Below, piece by piece: positions 23,681 to 31,860 of a stretch of DNA of 64,000 nt. The first letter of the stretch is position 1. Each line of letters opens with the position of its first letter. The stretch spans positions 1 through 64,000 of the forward strand of contig NZ_CP108107.1 in assembly GCF_041435195.1 (NCBI RefSeq). Reading direction: 5' to 3'. A model generated the notes under the pieces. It made no database searches. It was given only the letters and a program-made list of their open reading frames with translations, and was not told the DNA's origin. The translations under genes were made by a program, and so were the position numbers. This DNA is from Streptomyces sp. NBC_00224 (GTDB taxonomy: Bacteria > Actinomycetota > Actinomycetes > Streptomycetales > Streptomycetaceae).

Positions 23681-24724
23681 TCCATCGCCCGCTGGTGTGC
23701 CTCCAAGGACTGGCCCGTGCACCCGCTGGCACCTGGCCGCAAGACACCGGCCGCCAACTGCAAGCACTGCAGTCGGCCCGGGCACACCCGCAGCAGGTGC
23801 CAGTGCCTGCCCAAGGGCCGCTGGTGCCACGGCTTCCACGCGGCCACCGTCGACCCCGCCCTCATCGAGCGCTGGTGGGGACGCAACCCCGACCTCGGCG
23901 TAGGCGTGGCCTGCGGCGCCGCCCGCCTCGTCGTCATCGACATCGACGACCACCCCCAGCCGCTGCCGGGCCGCGACCGGATCCTGCCGGGCATCCCCAT
24001 CCCGGACCAGGTCGATCTCACCGGCCTGACCAACGGCTTCCACTCCCTGGGCGTCCTCGCGGCCCTGCGCGGCGCCCAGAGCCCCGCCGACGACGCCTCG
24101 ACCCTGCGCGTGCGTACGCCGTCGGGCGGGCTGCACGTCTGGTACCGGGCCCCCGGGGACGCCCGCCGCTGGCACTCCTCGGTCGGCCAGGGCGGCGGGG
24201 CCTCGCTGGCCTGGCAGGTCGACGTACGGGCGCACGGCGGCTACATCGTGGCCCCGGGCACCGTGACCCCCGCCGGGGCCTACACGCCCCTGGAAGGGGC
24301 CAAGGAGCCCGCCCTGCTGCCCGCCTGGCTCGCCGAGGAGCTTTCCCGTACCGGGCATCTGCGCTCCCAGCGCGTTCCGGCCGCCAAGCCCCAGCCGGGT
24401 CCTTCCCCCGCCCGACGGGCCGTCATCGCGGCGGGCGGCGGCCGCGACCGGGCCGCCAGGGTGCTGGCCTCCGCCCTGGCCGAGGTCGCCGACTGCGCCT
24501 CGGTGCCCCAGGGCGCGGGCTTCACGGACAAGCTGAACCGGGCCGCGTACACCGTGGGCGGGCTGGTGGCCGCCGGGTACCTGGGCGAGGCCGACGCCGA
24601 GCGGGTGCTGCTGGAGGCGGCCGAGTTCGCCCGGCCCGGGCAGGACCGCAGGGCCGCCCCGATCGTCCGCAGCGGCATGGCCGCCGGCTCGCGCCACCCC
24701 CTCCAGCTCCGGAGCCGCCCGTGA
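23591..24724 (+). CDS. Bifunctional primase/polymerase (prim-pol) replication protein
   Basis: The 377-residue protein has a prim-pol domain: VVIDIDDH (metal-binding DxD), TPSGGLHVWYR (sGH motif) and VDVRAHGGYIVAPG. A Cys/His-rich insertion, NCKHCSRPGHTRSRCQCLP (a possible zinc knuckle), precedes it. Prim-pol enzymes prime and extend DNA at plasmid and phage origins. The first about 30 residues are Ser-rich because origin repeats are translated here. ATG 23591 has GGGGAA upstream. Its stop overlaps the helicase GTG, so the two form a replication operon. Confidence 0.9.
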   Translation: MTAELRFSRSDSEQSAPAHSVAALSVARSLSIARWCASKDWPVHPLAPGRKTPAANCKHCSRPGHTRSRCQCLPKGRWCHGFHAATVDPALIERWWGRNPDLGVGVACGAARLVVIDIDDHPQPLPGRDRILPGIPIPDQVDLTGLTNGFHSLGVLAALRGAQSPADDASTLRVRTPSGGLHVWYRAPGDARRWHSSVGQGGGASLAWQVDVRAHGGYIVAPGTVTPAGAYTPLEGAKEPALLPAWLAEELSRTGHLRSQRVPAAKPQPGPSPARRAVIAAGGGRDRAARVLASALAEVADCASVPQGAGFTDKLNRAAYTVGGLVAAGYLGEADAERVLLEAAEFARPGQDRRAAPIVRSGMAAGSRHPLQLRSRP

Positions 24725-26265
24725 CCGCCTCCGGCCAAGGCCGCAACGACGACGTGCTGTTCGACTTCGACCCGCAGACGGTCGCCTCGCAGATCCTGGC
24801 GCACTCCCAGGCCCCCGCGCCCGGCGGACGCACGCTGCCCGCTCAGAGCGGCGCTGAGGGCCGTACGGAGGCCACCCAGGCCACCCACGCCGGGCTGCTG
24901 CCCGACACGCTCACCGACCGGGGCAACGCCAAGCTGTTCGTGCGGCTGTTCGCGGACGACTACCGGCATGTGCCGGGCCTGGGCTGGTACCGCTGGGACA
25001 CCACGCGCTGGCAGCTCGACGAGGACGACACAGTGATGTGGGCGGCCGGCGACCTGGCCGAGAACATCGCCGACAGCGACCCGCGCGGCCTGTACACGAT
25101 CCAGGCGCTCCAGCAGCACCGCCGCCGGGCCCTGTCGACGTCCGGGATGAACGCGATGCTCGCGCAGGCCCGTTCGGCGCCGGGCATGGTGCTGAACGCG
25201 GCGCTGCTTGACGCCGACCCGTACGCGCTGTGCACGCCCGCCGGGATCGTCGACCTGCGCACCGGGCTGCTGCGCACCCCGGACCCGAACAAGGACTTCC
25301 ACTCCCGCTCGACCTCGACCGGGCCCCGGCAGATGCCCACGCCCCGCTGGAACCGGTTCCTGACGGACACGTTCGGCGAGGACCCGGAGTCCGCCGAGAT
25401 GATCGGCTTCCTGCATCTGCTGCTCGGCTACTCGATCACCGGGGACGTCGGCGGGCAGATCATGCCGTTCCTGTTCGGATCGGGCAAGAACGGCAAATCG
25501 GTCTTGCTGGATGTGGTGATGAAGCTGCTCGGCGACTACGCGGACGCGGGTCCCCCCGGGTTCCTGATGGCCCGGCCCTTCGAGGGCCACCCCACCGACC
25601 TCGCCGAGCTGCACGGGCGGCGCGTCATCGTCTGCTCCGAGGTCAAGCCCGGCGACAAGTTCGACGAGGCCCGCGTCAAGCTGCTCACCGGCGGCGACCG
25701 CATCAAGGCCCGCCGGATGCGCCAGGACTTCTTCAGCTTCCAGCCCACCCACAAGCTCTGGCTGCTGGGCAACCACCGCCCCGAGGTCGGCACCGGCGGC
25801 TTCGCGTTCTGGCGCCGTATGCGGCTGATTCCCTTCGAACGCGTCGTCTCCGACGAACGCAAGATCGACAACCTGGCGGACGTCCTGGTCACCGAGGAGG
25901 GCCCGGGCATCCTGAACTGGCTGATCGAGGGCGCCCGCCGCTATCTGGGCGGCGACAAGGATCTCACCGGTCCCGAGCGGGTACGGATCGCCACGACCGT
26001 GTACGCGGAGACCGAGGACCACACCGGGCGCTTCTTCGAGGAGACCTGTGCCCTGCACCCCGATCACCGGGCGGAGCAGACCCGCCTCTACGCCGCGTAC
26101 CGGGCCTGGTGTCAGAATGAGGGGGCACCCGTCATCACCTCCCGCGCGTTCGCCGCGCGCGCACGCGAACTGGTCGGGCTGGCCTCGCCCAAGGAGATGA
26201 TCTTGTCCAATTCGCGGAAGTACTACCCGGGCATCGGACTGCTCGCCGACGAGGAGAGGGCATGA
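24721..26265 (+). CDS. D5-like SF3 replicative helicase
   Basis: The 514-residue protein has a D5_N-type N-terminal part (LFADDYRHVPGLGWYRWD and the CTPAGIVDLRTG segment) and an SF3 helicase core. Walker A is FGSGKNGKSVLLD near residue 255, then HGRRVIVCSEV (Walker B region) and HKLWLLGNHRP (sensor, motif C). It matches the C-terminal half of P4-type primase-helicases; here the prim-pol half is a separate gene. GTG 24721 overlaps the upstream stop as GTGA. It would unwind DNA at the adjacent iteron origin. Confidence 0.92.
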   Translation: MTASGQGRNDDVLFDFDPQTVASQILAHSQAPAPGGRTLPAQSGAEGRTEATQATHAGLLPDTLTDRGNAKLFVRLFADDYRHVPGLGWYRWDTTRWQLDEDDTVMWAAGDLAENIADSDPRGLYTIQALQQHRRRALSTSGMNAMLAQARSAPGMVLNAALLDADPYALCTPAGIVDLRTGLLRTPDPNKDFHSRSTSTGPRQMPTPRWNRFLTDTFGEDPESAEMIGFLHLLLGYSITGDVGGQIMPFLFGSGKNGKSVLLDVVMKLLGDYADAGPPGFLMARPFEGHPTDLAELHGRRVIVCSEVKPGDKFDEARVKLLTGGDRIKARRMRQDFFSFQPTHKLWLLGNHRPEVGTGGFAFWRRMRLIPFERVVSDERKIDNLADVLVTEEGPGILNWLIEGARRYLGGDKDLTGPERVRIATTVYAETEDHTGRFFEETCALHPDHRAEQTRLYAAYRAWCQNEGAPVITSRAFAARARELVGLASPKEMILSNSRKYYPGIGLLADEERA

Positions 26266-26663
26266 GCTCCCTGATCACCGACGACGAGATCAGCCACGAG
26301 ACCGAGCTGGTCTGGCTGGAGGACATCTCCGGTCTCGACTACGTACGCCAGAGCCTGGACCGGCTGCCGACGCGCCGCAGCAAGCCCGCCTACCACCGCG
26401 ACGGGCGCATGGTCGGCTATGCGCTGCTGGGCCCCAAGGCCAAGGCGTCGCCGTCCTCGGGCACCTGGCGCCGCCGCGTCTTCTGGGTGCTGCCGCACGA
26501 CCGCGACAGCGAGCCCGACGGTCTGTACGCGACGGGCGCCCCCGCCGAGGCCATCGACCCGCGCACGCTCGCCCCGGGCAGCAAGGGCCGCAAGACGGAG
26601 CGCTCGGAGGGCGGGCCGCCGTCCTCGGCGATGCGCGAACTCGGGATAACGCTGCCGCTCTGA
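26262..26663 (+). CDS. Small protein of the replication operon, unknown
   Basis: I do not recognise this 133-residue protein. It overlaps the helicase stop by 4 bp (ATGA), so it is co-translated. It is acidic at the N-terminus (TDDEISHETELVWLEDISG) and basic in the middle, and ends with a GITLPL tail. A role as an accessory replication or copy-number factor is suggested by position only. Confidence 0.7.
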   Translation: MSSLITDDEISHETELVWLEDISGLDYVRQSLDRLPTRRSKPAYHRDGRMVGYALLGPKAKASPSSGTWRRRVFWVLPHDRDSEPDGLYATGAPAEAIDPRTLAPGSKGRKTERSEGGPPSSAMRELGITLPL

Positions 26664-26705
26664 GACGGCGCTCCCACAGGTACCGGCGTTACGCGGGCAC
26701 GACGC

Positions 26706-27185
26706 TCACCAGCTCGCCCCGGCCGGCTGCCGCGTCGTCGCGTTGAGCCGGTTGAAGAGGTTCGTCAGGGCGATCATCAGGGTCAGGGAGGCGAGCTGAC
26801 GCTCGTCGTAGTGGCGCGCGGCCTCGTCCCAGACGGCGTCCGGCACCGGGTCGGCGCGGTCGTTCAGCCGGGTCGCCGCCTCGGCCAGCGCCAGGGCCGC
26901 CCGTTCGGCACCGGTGAAGCACAGCGCCTCGCGCCAGGCCGCCACCGCGTGCAGCCGCTCGTCGCTCTCCCCGGCCTTCTTGGCACTGAGCACGCCGCCG
27001 TGGACGCAGTACGAGCACCCGTTGATCTGGCTCGCCCGCAGATGCACCAGCTCCAGCGTCGCCGGCGGCACTCCGCCGCTCTTGGCGGCCTCGAAGGTGG
27101 CGAGCAGCGCCCGCATCGCCTCGGGCAGCACCACGGCGGGGTTGCGCATCCGGGACGGGGGCGTCGTCGGGGCGGTCGCGGTCAT
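26706..27185 (-). CDS. AhpD/carboxymuconolactone decarboxylase-like protein
   Basis: The 159-residue protein has the CMD/AhpD fold signature INGCSYCVHGG with the redox CxxC pair and downstream His, near residue 57. AhpD-like proteins act as alkylhydroperoxidases or disulfide reductants. ATG 27185 has AAGGAGG 5 nt upstream. The gene is alone, convergent with the replication operon, and marks the edge between the plasmid core and the surface-protein island. Confidence 0.88.
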   Translation of the reverse strand: MTATAPTTPPSRMRNPAVVLPEAMRALLATFEAAKSGGVPPATLELVHLRASQINGCSYCVHGGVLSAKKAGESDERLHAVAAWREALCFTGAERAALALAEAATRLNDRADPVPDAVWDEAARHYDERQLASLTLMIALTNLFNRLNATTRQPAGASW

Positions 27186-27277
27186 GGAGTGCCTCCTTGT
27201 GCTCATCTCACGAAGACCAACGAGCCAGTACGGCAAACGGGACGATCCCGGCGCGGGGAAACCGTGCGGCAGAACGC

Positions 27278-27328
27278 AAAAAAACCGGGCTGTCGGCACC
27301 GCCCCGTGGGGGGAGTGCCGACAGCCCG
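27278..27328 (-). terminator. Rho-independent terminator of the first rodlin gene
   Basis: A perfect 14-bp stem (27286-27299 with 27315-27328) is followed on the minus strand by a run of seven T. It lies about 30 bp after the rodlin stop. Confidence 0.88.
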
Positions 27329-27354
27329 ATGCGCCCGGGGGCCGGGGGAGCGGC

Positions 27355-27762
27355 TCAGCTCTCGGTGGCGCCGTTGCCGGACAGGACCGGGATGTTGTTC
27401 AGGACGTGCGAGAGCGGCTCGTCCTTCTTGGCCTGGGTCGAGCCCTCGGTGCACTGCTGGTTCTGCTGCGCCGACAGGATCGGGATGTCCTGCACGCCGA
27501 CGTTGAGCAGGGCGATGAGGGACTGCGCCTGGACCTTCTGGAGCGCACCGATGCAGGGCTTGTTCAGCGTGCCCTGGACCAGGCTGAGCTGCCCGCTCAT
27601 GTCGCCCTTGGTCTTCTGGTTGCCGTACTCCTGCACGGCGTCGTTGCCGCTGAACGACGTGGAGCCGTTCTCGTTGCCGATGGCCAGGGCCTGCGGCGCC
27701 ACCATCATCGTGACACCGGAGACGGCTGCGGCGACGGTCGCGGCCGACCACAACTTCTGCAT
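27355..27762 (-). CDS. Rodlin protein 1
   Basis: The 135-residue secreted protein has a signal peptide ending near ALA (residue 28) and the rodlin signature: AIGNENGSTSFSGN, NKPCIGALQKVQAQ, then LLNVGVQDIPILSAQQNQQC with the conserved Cys pair. Rodlins organise chaplin fibrils into the rodlet layer of aerial hyphae and spores. It is very similar to the rodlins at 28225 and 29394. A sigma-BldN-like promoter lies at 27810-27838. Confidence 0.93.
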   Translation of the reverse strand: MQKLWSAATVAAAVSGVTMMVAPQALAIGNENGSTSFSGNDAVQEYGNQKTKGDMSGQLSLVQGTLNKPCIGALQKVQAQSLIALLNVGVQDIPILSAQQNQQCTEGSTQAKKDEPLSHVLNNIPVLSGNGATES

Positions 27763-27809
27763 GTTGGCTCCTTATTGAGTCCGACTCCACGGGTGGAGCT
27801 CTGTGACCA

Positions 27810-27838
27810 TCAACGGATGAAGACCGGTAGCGGTTGCT
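27810..27838 (-). promoter_or_regulatory. Putative sigma-BldN promoter of rodlin 1
   Basis: Read on the minus strand, AGCAAC (27833-27838) and CGTTGA (27810-27815) are 17 bp apart. The -10 matches the remembered BldN consensus fully, the -35 at 4 of 6. Confidence 0.5.
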
Positions 27839-27941
27839 GTCCGTGACGATTGATGGCCCGAATGGCCCATCGGGGCCGTGAACGGGCGCGCCGCACGGTA
27901 TGGGTGTCAGGGACCGCTCCCGCGAATCCGAGGTGAGAGAC

Positions 27942-28145
27942 ATGCCGGAGCCCGAACGCACCTGGCACCGACAGGCGTTCATCCCCGCCAGCCGCAGGGA
28001 GAGCGCCCCGCCGCCCGCGCCCGTCGCCGAGCCGCCCATCTACCGGGAGCTGGCCGCCGCCTGGGCCGCTCAGGGCCGCACCCTGCCCGGCGTCCCCGAC
28101 CGCGAGTGGAAGGCTCTGATGACCCGCCCCTGCTGGCCCGTCTGA
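27942..28145 (+). CDS. Small hypothetical protein between rodlins
   Basis: This 67-residue protein (starting PEPERTWHRQAFIPASRR after Met) has a basic N-terminus, a Pro-rich middle and a C-terminal helix ending ALMTRPCWPV. ATG 27942 has GAGGTGAG upstream and GC bias supports coding. It lies between two rodlin genes on the other strand. No known domain. Confidence 0.6.
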   Translation: MPEPERTWHRQAFIPASRRESAPPPAPVAEPPIYRELAAAWAAQGRTLPGVPDREWKALMTRPCWPV

Positions 28146-28173
28146 CCCCGACCGTACGTAAGGGGGGTACGCG

Positions 28174-28213
28174 AAAGGGGCTGTACCACCGTCACCGGTG
28201 GTACAGCCCCTTT
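28174..28213. terminator. Bidirectional terminator
   Basis: A perfect 17-bp stem (28174-28190 with 28197-28213) with a 6-nt loop and flanking T or A runs lies between the small gene and the convergent second rodlin. Confidence 0.88.
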
Positions 28214-28224
28214 TCCGTGCTCGG

Positions 28225-28635
28225 TCAGCTGCCGTTGGCGCCGTTGCCGGACAGGATCGGGATGTTGCTGAGGATGTGCGAGAGCGGCTCGTCGCCCTTG
28301 GCCTGGGTCGAGTTCTCGGTGCACTGCTGCGTCTGCTGCGAGGAGAGGATCGGAATGTCCTGCACGCCGACGTTCAGAAGGCCGATCAGGGACTGGAGGT
28401 TGGCCTTCGCCGGCAGGGCGATGCAGGGCTTGTTGAAGGAGCCCTGGATGAGCGCGATCTGGGGGCTCATGTTGCCGTACGTGGCGGAGTTCCCGTAGGA
28501 CTGCATCGCGTTGTTGCCGCTGAACGTGGTGGTGCCGTTCTCGTTCCCGATGGCCAGGGCCTGGGGCGCCGCAGCCGCGGAAACTCCGACGACGGACGCG
28601 GAAACGGCAACTGCCGCCATAGCCTTCTTGAGCAC
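28225..28635 (-). CDS. Rodlin protein 2
   Basis: The 136-residue secreted protein has the same layout as the other rodlins: signal peptide ending ALA, GNENGTTTFSGN, FNKPCIALPAKANLQ, then VQDIPILSSQQTQQC. It is the most diverged of the three in the middle (NNAMQSYGNSATYGNM). A partial sigma-BldN-like promoter (GGAAAC-N16-AGTTGA, minus strand) lies at 28705-28732. It is expected in the rodlet layer. Confidence 0.93.
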   Translation of the reverse strand: MLKKAMAAVAVSASVVGVSAAAAPQALAIGNENGTTTFSGNNAMQSYGNSATYGNMSPQIALIQGSFNKPCIALPAKANLQSLIGLLNVGVQDIPILSSQQTQQCTENSTQAKGDEPLSHILSNIPILSGNGANGS

Positions 28636-28704
28636 GCTGGTCCCTTCCTCATGGATGCCCCGTCCGGAATGGATGCCCCGTCCGGAGCTGTAGGAGCTGT
28701 CTGG

Positions 28705-28732
28705 TCAACTGACTTGTCGCGTTTTGGTTTCC
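28705..28732 (-). promoter_or_regulatory. Putative sigma-BldN promoter of rodlin 2
   Basis: On the minus strand, GGAAAC (28727-28732) and AGTTGA (28705-28710) are 16 bp apart, matching the consensus at 4 of 6 and 5 of 6. Confidence 0.45.
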
Positions 28733-28782
28733 CTTCGTCACCCGTACGGCCGATAGGGGGCGGGCTGTCGGGAAGGGGAAAC

Positions 28783-29190
28783 TCAACCGCGTTTCGCCGT
28801 GGACATGTTGGGGCGGCGGTGCAGATGGAGGAAGGACAGTCGGGTGTTCGTCTCCGCGGTGCGCAGGTGGGGCGGTGCGCAGTCCGCGGGGGCCGCCGGG
28901 CCCTCGCCGAGCCCGGCGAACAGATGCCAGTCGTCGGGTGCCACCCGCCACGACAGCCGGCCCGCCGCCGTGTGCACGTGCACCAGTGACCAGCCCGTAC
29001 GCTCCGCGGTGACATCGCCGCCGTGCAGCCGCGCCACGTACGAGATCAGGGCGGCGCGTTCCTGGTGCAGGGCGTCCAACTGGTGGTGGAGGGCCGCCAG
29101 TCGCTCGACCAGCCTCAGCTCCCGGTCGCTCCAGAAACCGCGGCGCCGCCGTCTGCCGGCACTCGCGTCAGCCGCGCTCGCGCGCTTCAA
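28783..29190 (-). CDS. Hypothetical protein linked to rodlin genes
   Basis: This 135-residue protein has a basic start, a coiled-coil-like helix (LRLVERLAALHHQLDALHQE) and a beta-rich part (GWSLVHVHTAAGRLSWRV). TTG 29190 is chosen because AGGAGG sits 4 nt upstream; no ATG has such a site. It is not secreted. No known family. It lies between the second and third rodlin genes and may be developmental. Confidence 0.6.
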   Translation of the reverse strand: MKRASAADASAGRRRRRGFWSDRELRLVERLAALHHQLDALHQERAALISYVARLHGGDVTAERTGWSLVHVHTAAGRLSWRVAPDDWHLFAGLGEGPAAPADCAPPHLRTAETNTRLSFLHLHRRPNMSTAKRG

Positions 29191-29313
29191 AGGACCTCCT
29201 GTTGGTGAGATTGGTGAGAAACGAAACGGAATGATAAACGGCCTGCATACGTCCGCCTCCGTGGCGCGCCGCGTGGCAGCCTGAATTCCGTTCCCCACCG
29301 ATCGGGTGAATGG

Positions 29314-29341
29314 GCGTCACTAAACCTCACCAAGGCAGTTG
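29314..29341 (+). promoter_or_regulatory. Putative sigma-BldN promoter of rodlin 3
   Basis: CGTCAC (29314-29319) and AGTTGA (29336-29341) are spaced 16 bp, each matching the CGTAAC/CGTTGA consensus at 5 of 6. It lies 52 bp before the rodlin start. Confidence 0.6.
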
Positions 29342-29393
29342 ATCGGAGTGCAGTAAACGCGTGAACTCCTCTCTCCGAGAAAAGGAACACCCT

Positions 29394-29804
29394 GTGATCA
29401 AGAAGGTTATGGCGGCCACGGCGGTCACCGCGTCCATCCTCGGCGCTGCGGCCGTCACCGCTCCTCAGGCCATGGCCATCGGGAACGAGAACGGCGCCAC
29501 GGCGTACAGCGGGAACGACGCGAAGCAGGCCTACGGCAACCAGAAGACTGAGGGTGACATGAGCCCTCAGCTCAGCCTGGTCCAGGGATCGCTGAACAAG
29601 CCCTGCATCGGTCTCGCGCAGAAGCTCCAGGCGCAGTCGATCCTCGCGCTGATCAACGTCGGCGTGCAGGACATCCCGATCCTGTCGGCGCAGCAGAACC
29701 AGCAGTGCACCGAGAACTCGACCCAGGCCAAGAAGGACGAGCCGCTCTCGCACATCCTCAGCAACATCCCGGTTCTGTCCGGAAACGGCGCCAACGGCAG
29801 CTGA
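29394..29804 (+). CDS. Rodlin protein 3
   Basis: The 136-residue secreted protein is close to rodlin 1 in sequence (GNENGATAYSGNDAKQAYGN, then NKPCIGLAQKLQAQS and VQDIPILSAQQNQQC). Start is GTG 29394 with AAAGGAAC upstream. It faces the opposite way to the other two rodlins. A third rodlin is more than the pair described in model Streptomyces, so it may be a local duplication of rodlin 1. A good sigma-BldN-like promoter precedes it. Confidence 0.93.
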   Translation: MIKKVMAATAVTASILGAAAVTAPQAMAIGNENGATAYSGNDAKQAYGNQKTEGDMSPQLSLVQGSLNKPCIGLAQKLQAQSILALINVGVQDIPILSAQQNQQCTENSTQAKKDEPLSHILSNIPVLSGNGANGS

Positions 29805-29832
29805 AGCGGGCCCGCGAGTTCGTCTGAGTGAC

Positions 29833-29870
29833 GGCTGTCGGCATCTCCCTTTTTCGAGGTGCCGGCAGCC
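29833..29870 (+). terminator. Terminator after rodlin 3
   Basis: A 15-bp stem with two G-T type pairs (29833-29847 with 29856-29870) is followed by TCATTTATTT. It lies just after the rodlin stop. Confidence 0.75.
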
Positions 29871-30005
29871 TCATTTATTTGTGCGAGGCCGGTTCCGGTG
29901 GGGCGGCTGCCAAGAGAGTGAATATACGGCGTACGCCCCTCGGCCGGTTTCCTTTACCGCACGCAATCGTTACCAATTCGTCAACGGTGCCTCTCCTGTG
30001 CGCCG

Positions 30006-30026
30006 CGCGCAACAATTCGTTGCGCG
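30006..30026 (+). promoter_or_regulatory. 5'-leader hairpin of chaplin gene
   Basis: CGCGCAAC and GTTGCGCG form a perfect 8-bp stem with loop AATTC, just before the ribosome site of the chaplin at 30053. It could influence translation. Confidence 0.5.
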
Positions 30027-30052
30027 GCCTTTCTCCAAGGAAAGAGAAACAA

Positions 30053-30286
30053 GTGAAGTACATGAAGACCGCCTCCGTCCTGGCCGGCCTCGTCATGGCG
30101 GCGGGTGCGGCCACCCCGGCCCTCGCCGACGCCGGTGCCCACGGCGAGGCGCACGGCTCCCCGGGTGTCCTGTCGGGCAACGTCATCCAGGTCCCGGTCC
30201 ACATTCCCGTGAACGTCTGCGGCAACTCGATCAACATCATCGCGCTGCTGAACCCCGCGTTCGGCAACAAGTGCGAGAACAACTGA
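30053..30286 (+). CDS. Short chaplin 1
   Basis: The 77-residue product is a signal peptide plus one chaplin domain: GSPGVLSGNVIQVPVHIPVN, then VCGNSINIIALLNPAFG with the second Cys at NKCENN. Short chaplins assemble into amphipathic amyloid fibrils that let hyphae leave the water film. GTG 30053 or ATG 30062 could start it; AAGGAAAGAG lies upstream. It is followed about 110 bp later by the long chaplin in the same direction, so one transcript may cover both. Confidence 0.92.
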   Translation: MKYMKTASVLAGLVMAAGAATPALADAGAHGEAHGSPGVLSGNVIQVPVHIPVNVCGNSINIIALLNPAFGNKCENN

Positions 30287-30398
30287 CACCGCACAAGGGA
30301 TTTCTCCCGCCGGCTTCGGGACGTGCGGCGGCATATCCCGAAGCCGGCTCCCGAACCGAGAGCGCGAGCAGACCGTGAGCCCCCAGGAAGGCACCGCA

Positions 30399-31835
30399 TT
30401 GCGACAGGTCATCAAAAAGACGCTGTTCACCGCCATGGCGGCGACCAGTGTTCTCTCCATGAGCGGCGCCTGCGCTCACGCGGCGGATGCGAATTCCGAA
30501 ACCGGGGATTCCCCGGGTGTCCTGTCCGGCAACTCCATTCAGGCACCGCTGGACGTCCCGGTGAACGCCTGTGGCAATACGGTCGACCCGGTGGCCGCGC
30601 TCAACCCGTCGTTCGGCAACGCGTGTTCGCACGGTGAGCGGGACGACGAGCGTGCGCACGAGCGGTATGAGCGGTACGAGGGGCGTGACTCGTACGACGA
30701 CAACTCGTATGACGACGACTCGTACCGTGGCGGTCACGGCGGTGGTCACGGCGGGGGCTATGGCCACGAGCGGCGCCACGAGCACGGTGGTTACGGCGAT
30801 GAGCGCGGCTATGGCGACGACCGCGAGGGCTCGTACGGACGTGAGTACGGCTACGGCGACGAGTACGGCGGCGACGACTACCGCCGGGACGACTACCGTC
30901 ACGAGGAGCACCGCCACGGCAGCCCCTCCGGTACGCACGCCGTGGCGCACGACTCCCCGGGTGTCCTGTCCGGCAACGCGGTCAGCGCCCCGGTCAAGGC
31001 GCCGGTGAACCTGTGCGGCAACACGGTCGACGTCATCGCGCTGTTGAACCCCGCGTTCGGCACCGAGTGCGCGAGCAAGGAGGGCGGCCCGCGCCACGCC
31101 CGGCCGCCGCACGCCACGCCCCGCGCGCACACTCCCGTGCATCCGGCTCCCGCGCCGCGCCCGGTGACGCCTGCGCCCGAGGCGAAGCCGCCCGTAACGC
31201 ACGCGCCGGTGGTCCACGCGCCGAAGCCGCACCACCCGAAGCCGCACCACCCGAAGCCCCACCATCCGGTGACGCACCCGCCGGTCGCGCACCCCCCGGT
31301 GACGCACGCCCCCGCGCCCAAGCCGCCGGTGCACCACGTCCCGGCCGCGAAGCCGCCGGTGCACCACCAGCACGTGACGCCGCCTGTCCACCACCGCCCG
31401 CCTGCGCCGCGGCCTCCGGCTCCCCAGCCTCCGGCGCCGCAGCCGCCCGTGGTCCAGCCTCCGGCCGCGCAACCGCCGGTGGTCGCCCCGCCCGCGGCCA
31501 CGCCGCCGAAGGTGACGGTTCCGCCGAAGGCCGAGCAGCCGCCGGTGGTGCACGTGCCGCAGCAGACGCCTCCGGCCGCCAGGCCCGAGACGCCCGCGCA
31601 GCCCGTGACGCCGTCGAAGGTGACGCCGCCGGTGACCCGGGTGATCCCGCCCCAGCACGTACGGACGTACACGCCCCGGCACGCCGCCCCCGTGGCGCCG
31701 GACCGTCCGCAGCTCGCCGCGACCGGTGGTGACGCGGACCTGCTGGGCATGGCCGGAGTGGCCGCCGCGGCGCTGCTGGTCGGCGGCGGGGTTCTCTACC
31801 GCAGGGGTACGGCAGCGGCGTCCGTCCGCCGCTGA
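30399..31835 (+). CDS. Long chaplin with two chaplin domains and sortase signal
   Basis: The 478-residue protein has a signal peptide, chaplin domain 1 (residues about 36-78, SPGVLSGNSIQAPLDVPVN) and a Tyr/Asp/Gly/His-rich linker. Chaplin domain 2 is at about 183-225 (SPGVLSGNAVSAPVKAPVN), followed by a long Pro-rich region with PHHPKPHHPKPHHP. It ends with LAATG, a hydrophobic helix and an RR tail for sortase anchoring. Long chaplins are normally about half this size. TTG 30399 is preferred (AGGAAGG 7 nt upstream); GTG 30375 is possible. It would tether short chaplins to the wall. Confidence 0.93.
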   Translation: MRQVIKKTLFTAMAATSVLSMSGACAHAADANSETGDSPGVLSGNSIQAPLDVPVNACGNTVDPVAALNPSFGNACSHGERDDERAHERYERYEGRDSYDDNSYDDDSYRGGHGGGHGGGYGHERRHEHGGYGDERGYGDDREGSYGREYGYGDEYGGDDYRRDDYRHEEHRHGSPSGTHAVAHDSPGVLSGNAVSAPVKAPVNLCGNTVDVIALLNPAFGTECASKEGGPRHARPPHATPRAHTPVHPAPAPRPVTPAPEAKPPVTHAPVVHAPKPHHPKPHHPKPHHPVTHPPVAHPPVTHAPAPKPPVHHVPAAKPPVHHQHVTPPVHHRPPAPRPPAPQPPAPQPPVVQPPAAQPPVVAPPAATPPKVTVPPKAEQPPVVHVPQQTPPAARPETPAQPVTPSKVTPPVTRVIPPQHVRTYTPRHAAPVAPDRPQLAATGGDADLLGMAGVAAAALLVGGGVLYRRGTAAASVRR

Positions 31836-31860
31836 CCGTCTGTACGAGCGGGCAGGAGGA

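Noticed and set aside
23648..26067. Long minus-strand frames opposite primase and helicase
   Set aside because: No domains, unnatural composition; the plus-strand proteins have full catalytic motifs.
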